Assembly: GCA_020723505.1 (NCBI GenBank)
Contig: DYIT01000015.1
Location: forward strand, 19,644 to 59,732
Reading direction: 5' to 3'
Length of the DNA stretch: 40,089 nucleotides
DNA from: Candidatus Kuenenia stuttgartensis
GTDB taxonomy: Bacteria; Planctomycetota; JAKEIC01; DYIT01
Shown one piece after another: positions 23,301-30,978 of the stretch. The notes below the pieces were generated by a model that saw nothing but the letters and a program-made list of their open reading frames with translations, did no database searches and was not told the origin of the DNA. Positions within the stretch are counted from its first letter, which is position 1. The number at the start of each line of letters is the position of its first letter. The position numbers and the translations under genes were made by a program.

Positions 23301-26208
23301 GGTCATACCCATAAAAATCGAGCGGCGCCACGTGCCCAACTTCTTCCTTCGCGCCGCCTCCTTCCACTCCGGCAAGCCCTTCGCCGCAGACTGCGAGGTC
23401 TTCGTTCCCCCGGTCGACCGGTTCCTCAACGTGTCCGTTTCTCCGGACAGGGCGGAATACCTGCCCGGCCAGGAGGCCGACTTCAGGATTTCCGTCTCGG
23501 ACAGCAAGGGAAATCCCGTCAGGACCGAGGTCTCGCTCGGCGTGATTGACTCCTCCATACTCTACATCCAGAGCGAGTTCAGGCCCGACGTGCGCAAGTA
23601 CTTCTATGGCGAGATGCGCTACATCCGCTCGCCCCTGTCGAACTCGCAGTCCATCGGATTCGGAGGCTGGTTCAGGGACTCCGCGTACTACCCGGAAATC
23701 AAGGTCCACGGCATGCCGCTCGGCTGGGGAGGCCATGCGTGGGCGACCGACGGCATCCTCGGCGAGGAACGGCTGAGAAGGGAAGCCGCGCCCCAGTCCA
23801 AGGCCGACGCCGGATCGGCTCCCGCAGGGGCGCCGACACCGACGCCGACCCCGTCCCCGACCCCGTCACCGACCCCGACCCCTGCCCCGAGCGCGCCCGA
23901 GCGCGAGGGCTTACTCGGGGACCTGAAAGGCGGCGAGACCCGGGGCAAGGAGAAGAAATCGCTCGATAGCGACAAGCCCGAGGGCACGGGCGAGCTCAAG
24001 CAGGCGGAGGTGAGGGAGAACTTCGCCGACACCGCCTTCTGGGGGCCGTCAATCGTGACCGGCGAGGACGGCAAGGCCTCGGTCAGGTTCAAGTTCCCGG
24101 ACTCGCTCACGACCTGGAAGGCCACGGCGGTCGCCGCCGACAGGGCCGCGAGCTTCGGCAACACGGACGTGGAGCGCGTCACGCGCAAGAACGTCATGGT
24201 CCGGCTCCAGGCGCCCAGGTTCTTCATCGAACGGGACGAGGTCGTCCTCTCCGCCATGGTCAACAACTACCTTCCCTCGGCCAAGAAAGCCAAGGTCAGA
24301 TGGACCTTCGCGGGCGACTGCCTCAAGGCCGGCGGCGAAATCGAGACATGGGCCGAGGTTCCCGCCAGCGGCGAAAAGAGAATCGACCTCACGGTTACCG
24401 CCGTGAAGGAGGGAAAGGCCGAGGTCACGGTCGAGGCGCTCACGGACGAGGAGTCCGACGCCATGAAGCTGTCCTTCCCGGTCTACGTCCACGGCATCCA
24501 GAAGGACGTCACCGTGTCGGGCGTGCTGCGCGACAAGCGGAAGGCCTCGGTCATGCTCAACATCCCCAAGGACCGCAACCCGGACGCGACCGAGTTCAGG
24601 CTCATCCTCTCCCCCTCCATGGCGTCCGGACTTCTCGAGGCCCTGCCCTACCTGATTGAATACCCCTACGGATGCGTCGAACAGACGGCCTCCAGGTTCA
24701 TACCCGCCGTCGTCGTCGCGCGCACCCTGAAGGAGCTCAACATCGACCTCGAGACCATCGCCGCGAAGCGGTCGGAAATCAACGCCAGGCATCTCTCGCA
24801 GAGCCTCGCCAGGCGCTGGCACAGGCCTCACGACCCGGTGTTCAACACCGCGGAACTCAACCGAATCGTGGATGACGGACTCCAGCGCCTCTACTCGTTC
24901 CAGCGCATGGACGGGTCGTTCGGATGGTGGACCCACGGGCCTGCGAACGTCTACATGACCGCCTACGTGCTCTACGGTCTCCTCGAGGCGCAGAAGGCCG
25001 GATACAACGTCGACAAGGCCAGGGTGGAAAACGCAATCGCCTTCCTCAAGTCCGCCCTCAAGGAGGACAAGTCGCTCGCCAACCGCTGCTACGTGGCGTT
25101 CGTGCTCTCGCATGCGCCTTCAGGGGCCGCGGCCGACGAGCTCGACCTCATCTACGGCAAGAGGGAAGAGCTCAACTGCTACATGAAGACCCTTCTCGCG
25201 CTCGCGCTGGCCAACGCCGGCGACAAGGAGCGGGGGGCGCTCGTGCTGAGAAACGTGTCGCAGCTCCTCAAGGAGGACCCCGAGAACGGCACCTGCCGCG
25301 TCGAAAACGCCTCGGACCGCTGGTGGTTCTGGTACAACGACGACATCGAGACCAACGCCTTCTTCCTGCGCGGGCTTTTGAAGCTCGACCCGGGCAGCCG
25401 CCTCGTCCCGATGCTCGTGAAGTGGCTCGTTACCAACAGGCAGGGAGCCAGATGGAATTCGACGAAGGACACTGCCAACTGCATCTTCGCCCTCATGGAA
25501 TACGTGAAAGCGGAGGACGAGCTCAACCCCGAGTACACAATCACTGTAGACTGGCCGGGAGTGGGCAAGAAAGAGTTCAACGTCACGTCCTCCAATGTGT
25601 TCCATTTCGACAACCTCTTCCTCGCGGGCGGAAGCGCGGTCGGCGACGGCGAGCACAAGCTAGACATCACCGTGGACGGCAAGGGGACCCTTTACTTCAC
25701 GGCGCACCTGAGCTACTTCACCAAGGAGGCGGGCATAAAAGGAGCCGGGCACGAGGTGTTCGTCAACCGTCGCTATTTCAGGCTCAAGCAGACCAAGAGG
25801 ATGGAGAAGCGCGACGGGAGGGAAATCGCCGTGCTCGACTGGGAAAAAACCGAGCTCAAGGAGGGCGAGATTCTCAAAAGCGGCGAGCGCATCGAGGCGC
25901 GCCTGGACATCGACGCAAAGAACAGCTACGAGTACCTCGTGTTCGAGGACCCCAAGCCCGCGGGCTGCGAACCCGTCGAGCTGAGGAGCGGCTTCTCCTA
26001 CGGCAACCTCTGCTCGAACATGGAGCTCAGGGACGAGAAGGTCGTGTTCTTCGTCGGATACCTCGAGCAGGGCAAGCACGCAATACTCTACCAGATGAGG
26101 GCCGAGACGCCCGGAAGGTTCCACGCCCTGCCTGCCCAGGGCTACGCGATGTACGCGCCCAGGGTCAAGGGGATTTCCGACGAGTGGATCATGACAATCA
26201 CGGACTGA
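20329..26208 (+). CDS. Secreted alpha-2-macroglobulin family protein with N-terminal TPR repeats
   Basis: 1959 residues. Bacterial alpha-2-macroglobulins are periplasmic traps that entangle proteases through a thioester. The start ATG 20329 has GGAGG 9 bases upstream and gives a signal peptide (MSPRKTVVVLSFFAATALIA, cleavage near residue 24) without a lipobox Cys, so it is probably soluble. Residues ~30-335 are TPR-like repeats, an addition to the core family. Then come MG domains (TDRPVYRPGHTVKFRSV at ~560), a very aromatic Trp/Tyr loop at ~720-745, and a Pro-Thr/Ser linker at ~1167-1190 in the bait region. The A2M domain follows (ENFADTAFWGPSIVT, FPDSLTTWKATAVAAD, ~1230). The thioester YGCVEQT (C1449, Q1452) is intact, in an alpha-helical thioester domain to ~1740. 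No pbpC partner is adjacent. A large hairpin follows the stop. Confidence 0.92.
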   Translation: MSPRKTVVVLSFFAATALIALISFAGEDERTPIEKADALFKDQNYKEALLAYEAILKEDPAGKDAQRIGHQCILCLHRLRNWDEAAARCAAFVKANPGTVWEARGANLLGLIFHFQPHYYYKTNTGEITRGRWIRGASYVNTIGDDFKEALRNLELAKTLYYALEDRDASAFKEFRAEVVNLNFDLARLLSDTFSNWQWQAFRAEETEVKTHYQGGRYSPEWPTRVKILGLYEEAGKYDDTADKAPTALAIYRKAAFFRAFGHQREEEEPIAAFRSLISRFPKDELAPEAQFMIARHLDAKKSFVEAKEEYRNLIKNYPASKWVSDSEFYIREMEKPVIALDASGVRLPGDENRIKMTTRNLGKVEFAAFPVKLDRIFTDPRNREKSWRDFFSQFLAMGGAQEHRDIQVAEWSFETGDDGRHQHIQSEVAVPLREADAYVIRAKGGTAVFEAVLVISDLAIIKKTDNSGLIVFVVDAVTGKPVPGADVHIKERYYANVGGRWGYEVNMWSGRTGEDGVYTSRITKGDSKSIQAFALSGKRCASTGMDHWYGYDAALRQPRIFTSTDRPVYRPGHTVKFRSVVRENREGEYVPAVETAFSCVITDPKGNKVFEKRLVTGEFGSLSDELVLDPKAPLGLYYISFYPFEKRHYQHHGGNAFRVEEYKKPEFKVTVEPGQPQTKAGSRIKVKIDARYYFGAPVADAEVSYRVTRDDYRHDFKPAGEWDWLYGRGYGYVPWWHWYYRWQPRPQELVLEGKGKTDSEGCLYVEIDTAEAASKLPDVDHLYSISAEVRDQSRRTIEGSGTVKATRSEYFAFLNPDRGFYQAGERATFKVVVQNAQGNPVKAAGAVEVYRLEPLPKDKAGKSDSSQPEKKYDEKLLLSDKFEIDASGTAFYKWVSDSVGRFAVVFRSKDSWGGEVVGRSEVWTVGAEFEGWRFRFADVEILTDKRSYAEGETANVMVSTDNAGAHILFSIEADCQILEYRVLGMEKKSAVIPIKIERRHVPNFFLRAASFHSGKPFAADCEVFVPPVDRFLNVSVSPDRAEYLPGQEADFRISVSDSKGNPVRTEVSLGVIDSSILYIQSEFRPDVRKYFYGEMRYIRSPLSNSQSIGFGGWFRDSAYYPEIKVHGMPLGWGGHAWATDGILGEERLRREAAPQSKADAGSAPAGAPTPTPTPSPTPSPTPTPAPSAPEREGLLGDLKGGETRGKEKKSLDSDKPEGTGELKQAEVRENFADTAFWGPSIVTGEDGKASVRFKFPDSLTTWKATAVAADRAASFGNTDVERVTRKNVMVRLQAPRFFIERDEVVLSAMVNNYLPSAKKAKVRWTFAGDCLKAGGEIETWAEVPASGEKRIDLTVTAVKEGKAEVTVEALTDEESDAMKLSFPVYVHGIQKDVTVSGVLRDKRKASVMLNIPKDRNPDATEFRLILSPSMASGLLEALPYLIEYPYGCVEQTASRFIPAVVVARTLKELNIDLETIAAKRSEINARHLSQSLARRWHRPHDPVFNTAELNRIVDDGLQRLYSFQRMDGSFGWWTHGPANVYMTAYVLYGLLEAQKAGYNVDKARVENAIAFLKSALKEDKSLANRCYVAFVLSHAPSGAAADELDLIYGKREELNCYMKTLLALALANAGDKERGALVLRNVSQLLKEDPENGTCRVENASDRWWFWYNDDIETNAFFLRGLLKLDPGSRLVPMLVKWLVTNRQGARWNSTKDTANCIFALMEYVKAEDELNPEYTITVDWPGVGKKEFNVTSSNVFHFDNLFLAGGSAVGDGEHKLDITVDGKGTLYFTAHLSYFTKEAGIKGAGHEVFVNRRYFRLKQTKRMEKRDGREIAVLDWEKTELKEGEILKSGERIEARLDIDAKNSYEYLVFEDPKPAGCEPVELRSGFSYGNLCSNMELRDEKVVFFVGYLEQGKHAILYQMRAETPGRFHALPAQGYAMYAPRVKGISDEWIMTITD

Positions 26209-26210
26209 AA

Positions 26211-26278
26211 AATGCGCAATCCTGCACCCCCGGATGATGCACGAGCCTTCGTGAATCATCCGGGTGGGATCGCGCATT
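26211..26278 (+). terminator. Long hairpin right after the alpha-2-macroglobulin stop
   Basis: Outer arms AATGCGC-x-ATCC (26211-26222) and GGAT-x-GCGCATT (26267-26278). Inner arms CACCCCGGATGAT and ATCATCCGGGTG pair with one bulge, and the tip is CACGA / TCGTG. About 28 base pairs in all, starting 3 bases after TGA. No T-tract follows. Confidence 0.65.
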
Positions 26279-26371
26279 CGTCCTGCGAAGTGCCGGACTC
26301 CGCAAATGCAATTAATCCTGTGGAGGTGGATGTCCGGCATCACCAGCATTCTCGGTGCCGGACTCCGCCGA

Positions 26372-27682
26372 TTATCCCCGCAACAGGTATTCTTCCAGGA
26401 ATGCAACCACGAAATCCGCCAGCCTCCGGGCGGCTGAGACCGATTTCCTCGATAATGCGGCGAACCTCCGCGCTTCGTCCGGTTTTGCGGCGAAGTATTC
26501 GGCCATCCTGACGGGGTCAATCCCGCCCGGGCCCGCGAACTTCGAGAAATCCGGCAGAGCGTCCTTGCTTGTGTCGGAAACCGCCCTCAATGCCGCGAAC
26601 GCGGTCCCGGCGCTCAGGCACTCCTCCGCAATATGGCGGCTCTCCATCTCGCAGACCAGCGCCGCCGAAGATGCGCGGAGGCGCGCCTTCTCCGAGGGCG
26701 TCGAGACCGGGCGCGCCGCGGTCGCGAACCTTCCGATTTGGAACCCGCGGATTCCGGCTCCGGCACGTTCCGCCGCAGAAACCGCTGCCGCATCGGCGGC
26801 GATTTCCGATCCCGGCCCGGCTTCGGCGGAAACCAGGGACGAGGCGAAGACCACCGTCCCCGCGCGAAGCCCGGGAACGAGCCCTCCCGCAGTGCCGGCC
26901 GAAAGCACAAGCCGCGGATGAAGGTCCTCAATCACCGCGCGCGCCGCCGCGCGCGCCGCCCCGCCCACCCCCGTCCGGACCAGCCGGATTTCAAGGCCTT
27001 TCCATCCGGCGGAGCTTGCCTTGAGCTTCCGGACAGGCTTCGACATCTTCGCGCCCAGAGCGGACGCTATCGGACCAAGCTCGAATCCCAGGGCGGCGAG
27101 CACCGCCACGTCCGTCCGGGTCTCCCTGCCACCTCCGCCGCAGCCTGCAGCAAGGCAATCGGCCAGCCATTCCCTCAAGGCGCCGTCTATCGGGTAATGC
27201 CCGGCCATGAGCAGGTTGCCTCCGGAACTGAAGACCGCGCCGTCCAGGAGGCCGGCCGGCACCCCGGCTTCCACAGGCCTCGATGACCCTTCTCCCTCGG
27301 TGTCCACAAGGCTTATGCAAGGCTTGCAGCCCCATACGTCAATCTGGAAGAAATACCTGCCGTGCGCGCCTGCCCGGGGCTTGCCCGCCGCCTTCAAGAA
27401 CCGCTCCTCGGCGTACTCGAACGGCGAGAAATCGAGGTCTATCTGCTCCCGAATCTCCCTTAGACCCCGCAAATCCATGGCCACCCCGGCCCGCGTTGCG
27501 AAAAGAACCCGGTGCCAAGGCTCCCCCGCCGGGCATTGAAGCCGCGCGTCCCGCATCTCCCGCGGCCCTGCATTGGCGCCGTGACCCGGGGCGAAGCAGA
27601 GGTAGTAATGCCTCCCCCTGTAAAGCGCGCACTCCTTGCAGGGCTCTCCGGAGAAGACGCAGAACATTTCTTCCTTCGCCAT
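26372..27682 (-). CDS. Nucleoside phosphorylase/nucleosidase-family protein with an N-terminal Cys-rich domain
   Basis: 436 residues. The C-terminal half (~190-436) is a PNP/MTAN-like nucleoside phosphorylase-family domain: DVAVLAALGFELGPIASALG, RTGVGGAARAAARA, LVLSAGTAGGLVPGL, the ribose/base-site VCEMESRHIAEE, and RAVSDTSKDAL. It resembles futalosine hydrolases and hopanoid-associated phosphorylases; the substrate cannot be assigned. The N-terminal half is not recognised. It opens with C8, C15, C18 and C29 (CVFSGEPCKECALYRGRHYY), a possible metal site, has further Cys pairs (CKPC at 119-122), and contains FFQIDVWG and GGNLLMAGHY. No SD precedes ATG 27682. A minus-strand TTGTCA (27721-27716), 17-base spacer and TAGCGT (27698-27693) could give a very short leader. 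The frame is open upstream but shows no coding character there. Confidence 0.75.
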   Translation of the reverse strand: MAKEEMFCVFSGEPCKECALYRGRHYYLCFAPGHGANAGPREMRDARLQCPAGEPWHRVLFATRAGVAMDLRGLREIREQIDLDFSPFEYAEERFLKAAGKPRAGAHGRYFFQIDVWGCKPCISLVDTEGEGSSRPVEAGVPAGLLDGAVFSSGGNLLMAGHYPIDGALREWLADCLAAGCGGGGRETRTDVAVLAALGFELGPIASALGAKMSKPVRKLKASSAGWKGLEIRLVRTGVGGAARAAARAVIEDLHPRLVLSAGTAGGLVPGLRAGTVVFASSLVSAEAGPGSEIAADAAAVSAAERAGAGIRGFQIGRFATAARPVSTPSEKARLRASSAALVCEMESRHIAEECLSAGTAFAALRAVSDTSKDALPDFSKFAGPGGIDPVRMAEYFAAKPDEARRFAALSRKSVSAARRLADFVVAFLEEYLLRG

Positions 27683-27795
27683 GCCGGTGGTAACGCTATC
27701 CGATGCCGCGGGATTTGACAACTCCGCGTTCAGGCCCCGGCGCCGGAATCGAAGCGCGCAGCAGCCGTTGCCATGGCTGAAGTCGTGCTCTTCAG

Positions 27796-27824
27796 TTGAC
27801 CCTGTCCCGGATGTAGAATAGAAT
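27796..27824 (+). promoter_or_regulatory. Strong sigma-70-type promoter for the gene at 27905
   Basis: TTGACC (27796-27801), a 17-base spacer and TAGAAT (27819-27824), each five of six to consensus. The predicted start is near 27831, leaving a ~74-base leader that contains the hairpin GGCCC-GGTCGA-GGGCC (27862-27877). Confidence 0.65.
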
Positions 27825-27904
27825 ATACTTGGGTTTTTCGCCGCATTCGGAAGTCTGATTCGGCCCGGTCGAGGGCCATCGGTTGATTTACGGTTCCCGT
27901 ACAA

Positions 27905-28465
27905 ATGACCGACGAACAGAAGAAGAAGACCGACTGGAAAACGCTTCTGGACAGCGATCTCTTCAATACCGCGGGGAAGACCCAGTTCCTGTTCAAGCGC
28001 GCGGAGAAGATTGAAAAGAAGCACAGGAAGAACCCGCAGGGCTTGACCTACAAGGAGGCGCCGATTCACCTCTTCCCCGAGCATCCCAAGGCTCCATATC
28101 TCCAGGAGGGAGCGAAATACGCCGACTACGAAATCAACATCGCCTACACTCTCAACTACATCCGGGACCTGAAAGCCGACCTCAAGGGCGAGAGGAAGGC
28201 GTCTCCGGAATCCGTAATCGACCGGAACTACATCGCGCTGATGGCAAGGGAGTACTACCTCGCAGAGCACAACAGGAGGCCCGTCAGGGAAACCCTCATC
28301 AACGCGCTGCTCGACGCGGCCACTCCCGACATCGCGGATAGATACGGGTGGGACGAGGAATACGTCCGCAAGGGCCTGCTCGAGAAATGCACGCTCGCCA
28401 TGGTCCAGGCCTTCAACAAGAAGCCCGAGCTCTTCAGCATCTACGAGAAGACCGAGAAGAAATAA
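27905..28465 (+). CDS. Unknown conserved-looking protein, 186 residues
   Basis: I do not recognise this protein. It is soluble, charged and probably mostly helical, with a Lys-rich start (MTDEQKKKTDWKTLLDSDLF), a short His/Pro segment (APIHLFPEHPKAPYLQ), and a helical body containing YEINIAYTLNYIRDLKADLKG, YIALMAREYYLAEHNRRP and DRYGWDEEYVRKGLLEKCTLAMVQAF. No membrane segment, signal peptide or known motif is evident. There is one cysteine. Coding is supported by a good promoter, the codon use of its neighbours and a stop followed by hairpins. No SD is seen before ATG 27905. It is divergent from the nucleosidase-like gene. Confidence 0.7.
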   Translation: MTDEQKKKTDWKTLLDSDLFNTAGKTQFLFKRAEKIEKKHRKNPQGLTYKEAPIHLFPEHPKAPYLQEGAKYADYEINIAYTLNYIRDLKADLKGERKASPESVIDRNYIALMAREYYLAEHNRRPVRETLINALLDAATPDIADRYGWDEEYVRKGLLEKCTLAMVQAFNKKPELFSIYEKTEKK

Positions 28466-28469
28466 ACGT

Positions 28470-28529
28470 TGATTCGCCCGGATTTGAGGCTTTTGCGTGC
28501 GAATCAGGTTTCTTGCGCAGCAAGAAACC
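28470..28529. terminator. Shared hairpins between convergent genes
   Basis: Two stems in the 66-base gap: TGATTCGC (28470-28477) with GCGAATCA (28499-28506), and directly after it a perfect 10-bp stem GGTTTCTTGC (28507-28516) with GCAAGAAACC (28520-28529), loop GCA. They lie between the stops of the unknown gene and the dppC-like gene, so could serve both strands. No clear T-tract. Confidence 0.6.
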
Positions 28530-28531
28530 GG

Positions 28532-29362
28532 TCACGCCCTGGGGTCGAGGGCATCCCTCAGCCCGTCGCCGAACAGGTTGAACCCCAGGACCACGGCGGT
28601 TATGGCCGCGCCGGGAGCTATGGCGGCCCATGGCGCATCGAGGATGAACTCCCTGGCATCCGTGAGCATGCCTCCCCATTCCGGGACGTCGGGTTGTCCG
28701 CCGAGCCCGAGGAAACTCAAGCCCGCCGCGTCGAGTACCGCCGTTCCGATGCCGAGCGTCGCAAGCACGATTATCGGGCCTGCCGCGTTCGGAAGCACGG
28801 TGAAAAACATCACCCTGAGACTTCCCGACCCCAGCGCAACGGACGCAGTGACGTAATCCTTCGTCTTGACCTCGATGACGCTCGCCCTCGTCTGCCGGGC
28901 GAAGGAGGGGATTTTGACGATCCCCACGGCCGCCATCACGTTCTCCAGGCTCGGGCCCAGCACTGCGACTATGCCTATGGCAAGCAGTATTCCGGGGAAC
29001 GCCATCATCACGTCGATTGCCCTCATGAGCACGAGGTCCGCGAGCCCTCCGTAGTACCCGCAAAGCATCCCGAAAGGCACGCCTATGAAGGCGGCGATGC
29101 ACACCGAAAGCACGCCTATGACCAGGGATTTCCTCGCTCCGTGGATTATCCTGCTCAGTACGTCCCTTCCGAGGTCGTCTGTACCGAGGGCATGGGCCGC
29201 CGAAGGGGGCTTGAGCTGCATCTCCCCGGACTGCGCGGCGGGATTGCGCGGGGCAAGAAAATCCGCGGCTGCCGCGGTGAAGATGAATGCGGCCACCACC
29301 GCGGCGCCGGCCGCGGCGGACCGGCTCTTCAGAAGCGACCTAATCCTCCTCCCCTTGCTCAT
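28532..29362 (-). CDS. dppC: Peptide/nickel-type ABC transporter permease, DppC/OppC family
   Basis: 276 residues with an N-terminal membrane segment (~15-33) followed by the periplasmic-loop motif GTDDLGRDVLSRIIHGARKSL, which marks the start of the permease domain in DppC/OppC/GsiD. Further membrane helices follow (LVIGVLSVCIAAFIGVPFGML, GILLAIGIVAVLG), as do the C-terminal AGLSFLGLGGQPDVPEWGGML and NLFGDGLRDALDPR. It would pair with the upstream DppB-type protein to move peptides or similar solutes across the inner membrane. ATG overlaps the dppB stop (ATGA). No binding protein or ATPase gene is adjacent. The symbol is by family; the substrate is unknown. Confidence 0.9.
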   Translation of the reverse strand: MSKGRRIRSLLKSRSAAAGAAVVAAFIFTAAAADFLAPRNPAAQSGEMQLKPPSAAHALGTDDLGRDVLSRIIHGARKSLVIGVLSVCIAAFIGVPFGMLCGYYGGLADLVLMRAIDVMMAFPGILLAIGIVAVLGPSLENVMAAVGIVKIPSFARQTRASVIEVKTKDYVTASVALGSGSLRVMFFTVLPNAAGPIIVLATLGIGTAVLDAAGLSFLGLGGQPDVPEWGGMLTDAREFILDAPWAAIAPGAAITAVVLGFNLFGDGLRDALDPRA

Positions 29363-30366
29363 GCTCCTCCGTCGTAGCGTATGGCGGGATTCAGCCAGGC
29401 GTACGATATGTCGACAGCCAGGTTGACCGCCACGAAGCCCGCTGATATCAGCATTATCCCTCCCTGCACGGCGTTGTAGTCCCGGTCATGCACCGCGTCC
29501 ACCACGTATCTCCCGAGACCCGGCCACTGGAACAGGGTCTCGGTCAGCACCGCGCCGGCCAGGAGATATCCGAACTGCAGGCCTATTGACGTCACAATCG
29601 GTATCAGCGCGCTTCCCAGCGCATGCTTGAGAACGACCTTCCTTTCCGACAGCCCTTTCGCCTTCGCGGTCCTGACATAGTCGAGGGACAGGACCTCGAG
29701 CATGGCGGCCCTCGTCATACGCGCTATCATCGCCATGGGAATGGTCGCGAGCGCCGTCGCAGGCAGGATGAGGTGCGCGAACGAGTCCTTGAACGCATCG
29801 AAATCGCCCGCAATCGCCGCGTCAATCAGGTTCAGGCCCGTGACCTGCCTCAATTCCGCCGCGACGTCAATCCGCCCTCCGGTCGGAAGCCACTTCCCGA
29901 AGGCGAGAATCAAGAGCAGCCCCAGGAAGAAGACAGGGATTGAAATGCCGAAGAGGGAGGACGTCATGGCCGCGTAGTCGAAAAGAGTGCGCTTCCTGAC
30001 CGCGGAAACCACGCCCGCGGTCACCCCGGCCAGCGAGGCGATTATTATCGCCGCAAGGGCCAGTTCGAGCGTCGCGGGGAAACGCCTCGCCAGTTCCTTG
30101 GAGATTCTCTCGCCCCGTATGAACGATTTGCCGGCGTCGAGCCTGATGAAGCAGTTGCCTAGGAAACGGACGTACTGCTCGGCTATCGGACGATCCCAGC
30201 CGTTCTCCCGGTTGATCCTCTCGATTGCGGCCGGATTCGCCTTTTCCCCCAGCATGGCCCTGGCCGGCCCCCCCGGCGTGGCGTGCAGCATCAGAAAGAC
30301 CGCTGTGGAAACGCACAGCAGCACGGGAATCACCCACAGGATTCGCTTTGTCAGATAGCTTGCCAA
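29359..30366 (-). CDS. dppB: Peptide/nickel-type ABC transporter permease, DppB/OppB family
   Basis: 335 residues from a TTG at 30366, which follows GGAG by 7 bases and gives the classic N-terminus ASYLTKRILWVIPVLLCVS. An in-frame ATG at 30399 lacks an SD. Family features are the first helix plus HATPGGPARAMLGEKANPAAIERI, a cluster of central membrane helices, and the C-terminal signature GLQFGYLLAGAVLTETLFQW followed by PGLGRYVVDAVHDRDYNAVQG. It is translationally coupled to the DppC-type gene. About 60 bases upstream of the TTG is a small palindrome ACCAT-CT-ATGGT (30419-30430) that could be an operator; a convincing promoter was not found. Confidence 0.9.
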   Translation of the reverse strand: MASYLTKRILWVIPVLLCVSTAVFLMLHATPGGPARAMLGEKANPAAIERINRENGWDRPIAEQYVRFLGNCFIRLDAGKSFIRGERISKELARRFPATLELALAAIIIASLAGVTAGVVSAVRKRTLFDYAAMTSSLFGISIPVFFLGLLLILAFGKWLPTGGRIDVAAELRQVTGLNLIDAAIAGDFDAFKDSFAHLILPATALATIPMAMIARMTRAAMLEVLSLDYVRTAKAKGLSERKVVLKHALGSALIPIVTSIGLQFGYLLAGAVLTETLFQWPGLGRYVVDAVHDRDYNAVQGGIMLISAGFVAVNLAVDISYAWLNPAIRYDGGA

Positions 30367-30484
30367 TTGATTGCTCCGAACGCCTCCTGTCCCGGACATT
30401 CCGAAGACGCAGCATAACACCATCTATGGTAGTGAAATAAAATGACGTTGGGAATCTTCCTGCATTGGAGCGGAATTAAAAATA

Positions 30485-30538
30485 GGTCCCCCTGGCCCGG
30501 GTCGAACCCTCCGTCCGCACGGAAGAGCCGGGGGGACC
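30485..30538 (-). terminator. Candidate terminator downstream of the gene at 30978
   Basis: GGTCCCCC (30485-30492) pairs with GGGGGACC (30531-30538), enclosing a GC-rich loop of 38 bases. Read on the minus strand the stem is followed by TATTTTTAATT, a T-rich tract. The long loop is atypical. Confidence 0.35.
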
Positions 30539-30624
30539 GGGGAATGGGTCGCGTGGAAAGGAACTGCCCAAAGTGCTTTCTGAGTCCGGTACGGCTAGCA
30601 GCGCTTCACGCCGGATCGCCCGGC

Positions 30625-30978
30625 TCACCATCTTTCCTGCATCTGCCTGAGGTTGAGCCAAATCTTGCGGCTTCCCGTCAGCGGTCCTACGCGGTCTTCA
30701 AGCCATCTTATGTCTCCGCTGAGAATAGCCGCCTTTTCTTCCATCGAGAGCTTGTACCCGTCCAACGCCGTCGCGCCTGATTCAGACAGTTCAGCCGCGA
30801 AGGCATGGTCATACGAGGCGCGCGACAACACTGCAAGAATCTCCTCCCTGTTCGCTTCTTCCTGCACTCTTCCCCTTTTACGGTCCGCGAACGGAACGGA
30901 TCTCTGTGCCAGACGGGCTATGGCTGCTTCCTCTGCATAGTCCCTCATCTTCTTCACCTGGATGTTTCTTTCAGCCAT
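30625..30978 (-). CDS. Small protein with a LigA/Franean1_4349-RiPP-precursor-like domain
   Basis: 117 residues. A strong GGAGGA SD stands 6 bases before ATG 30978. Residues ~45-98 (REEILAVLSRASYDHAFAAEL, then ALDGYKLSMEEKAAILSGDIRWLED) follow the pattern D-x-x-F-x3-L, then AL-x-x-Y-x-LS-x-EE-x-A-x-L-x3-D. This is typical of the small helical domain shared by LigA-type dioxygenase subunits and a class of RiPP leader peptides (Franean1_4349 family). The N-terminus is charged (MAERNIQVKKMRDYAEEA) and the C-terminus is a short basic/Trp tail (SRKIWLNLRQMQERW). No LigB partner, RiPP-modifying enzyme or exporter is seen nearby, so function is open. A 12-base palindrome ATTGTTAACAAT lies upstream. 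Confidence 0.65.
   Translation of the reverse strand: MAERNIQVKKMRDYAEEAAIARLAQRSVPFADRKRGRVQEEANREEILAVLSRASYDHAFAAELSESGATALDGYKLSMEEKAAILSGDIRWLEDRVGPLTGSRKIWLNLRQMQERW

Noticed and set aside
27683-28270. N-terminal extension of the nucleosidase-like gene
   Set aside because: It overlaps the unknown gene at 27905-28465 antisense and lacks coding character; the Cys-rich domain starts at 27682.
30485-30538. tRNA-like segment with GGTTCGACCC and matching acceptor-like arms on the minus strand
   Set aside because: Only ~54 bases between the arms, the T-stem does not pair, and there is no anticodon arm; a hairpin or terminator fits better.
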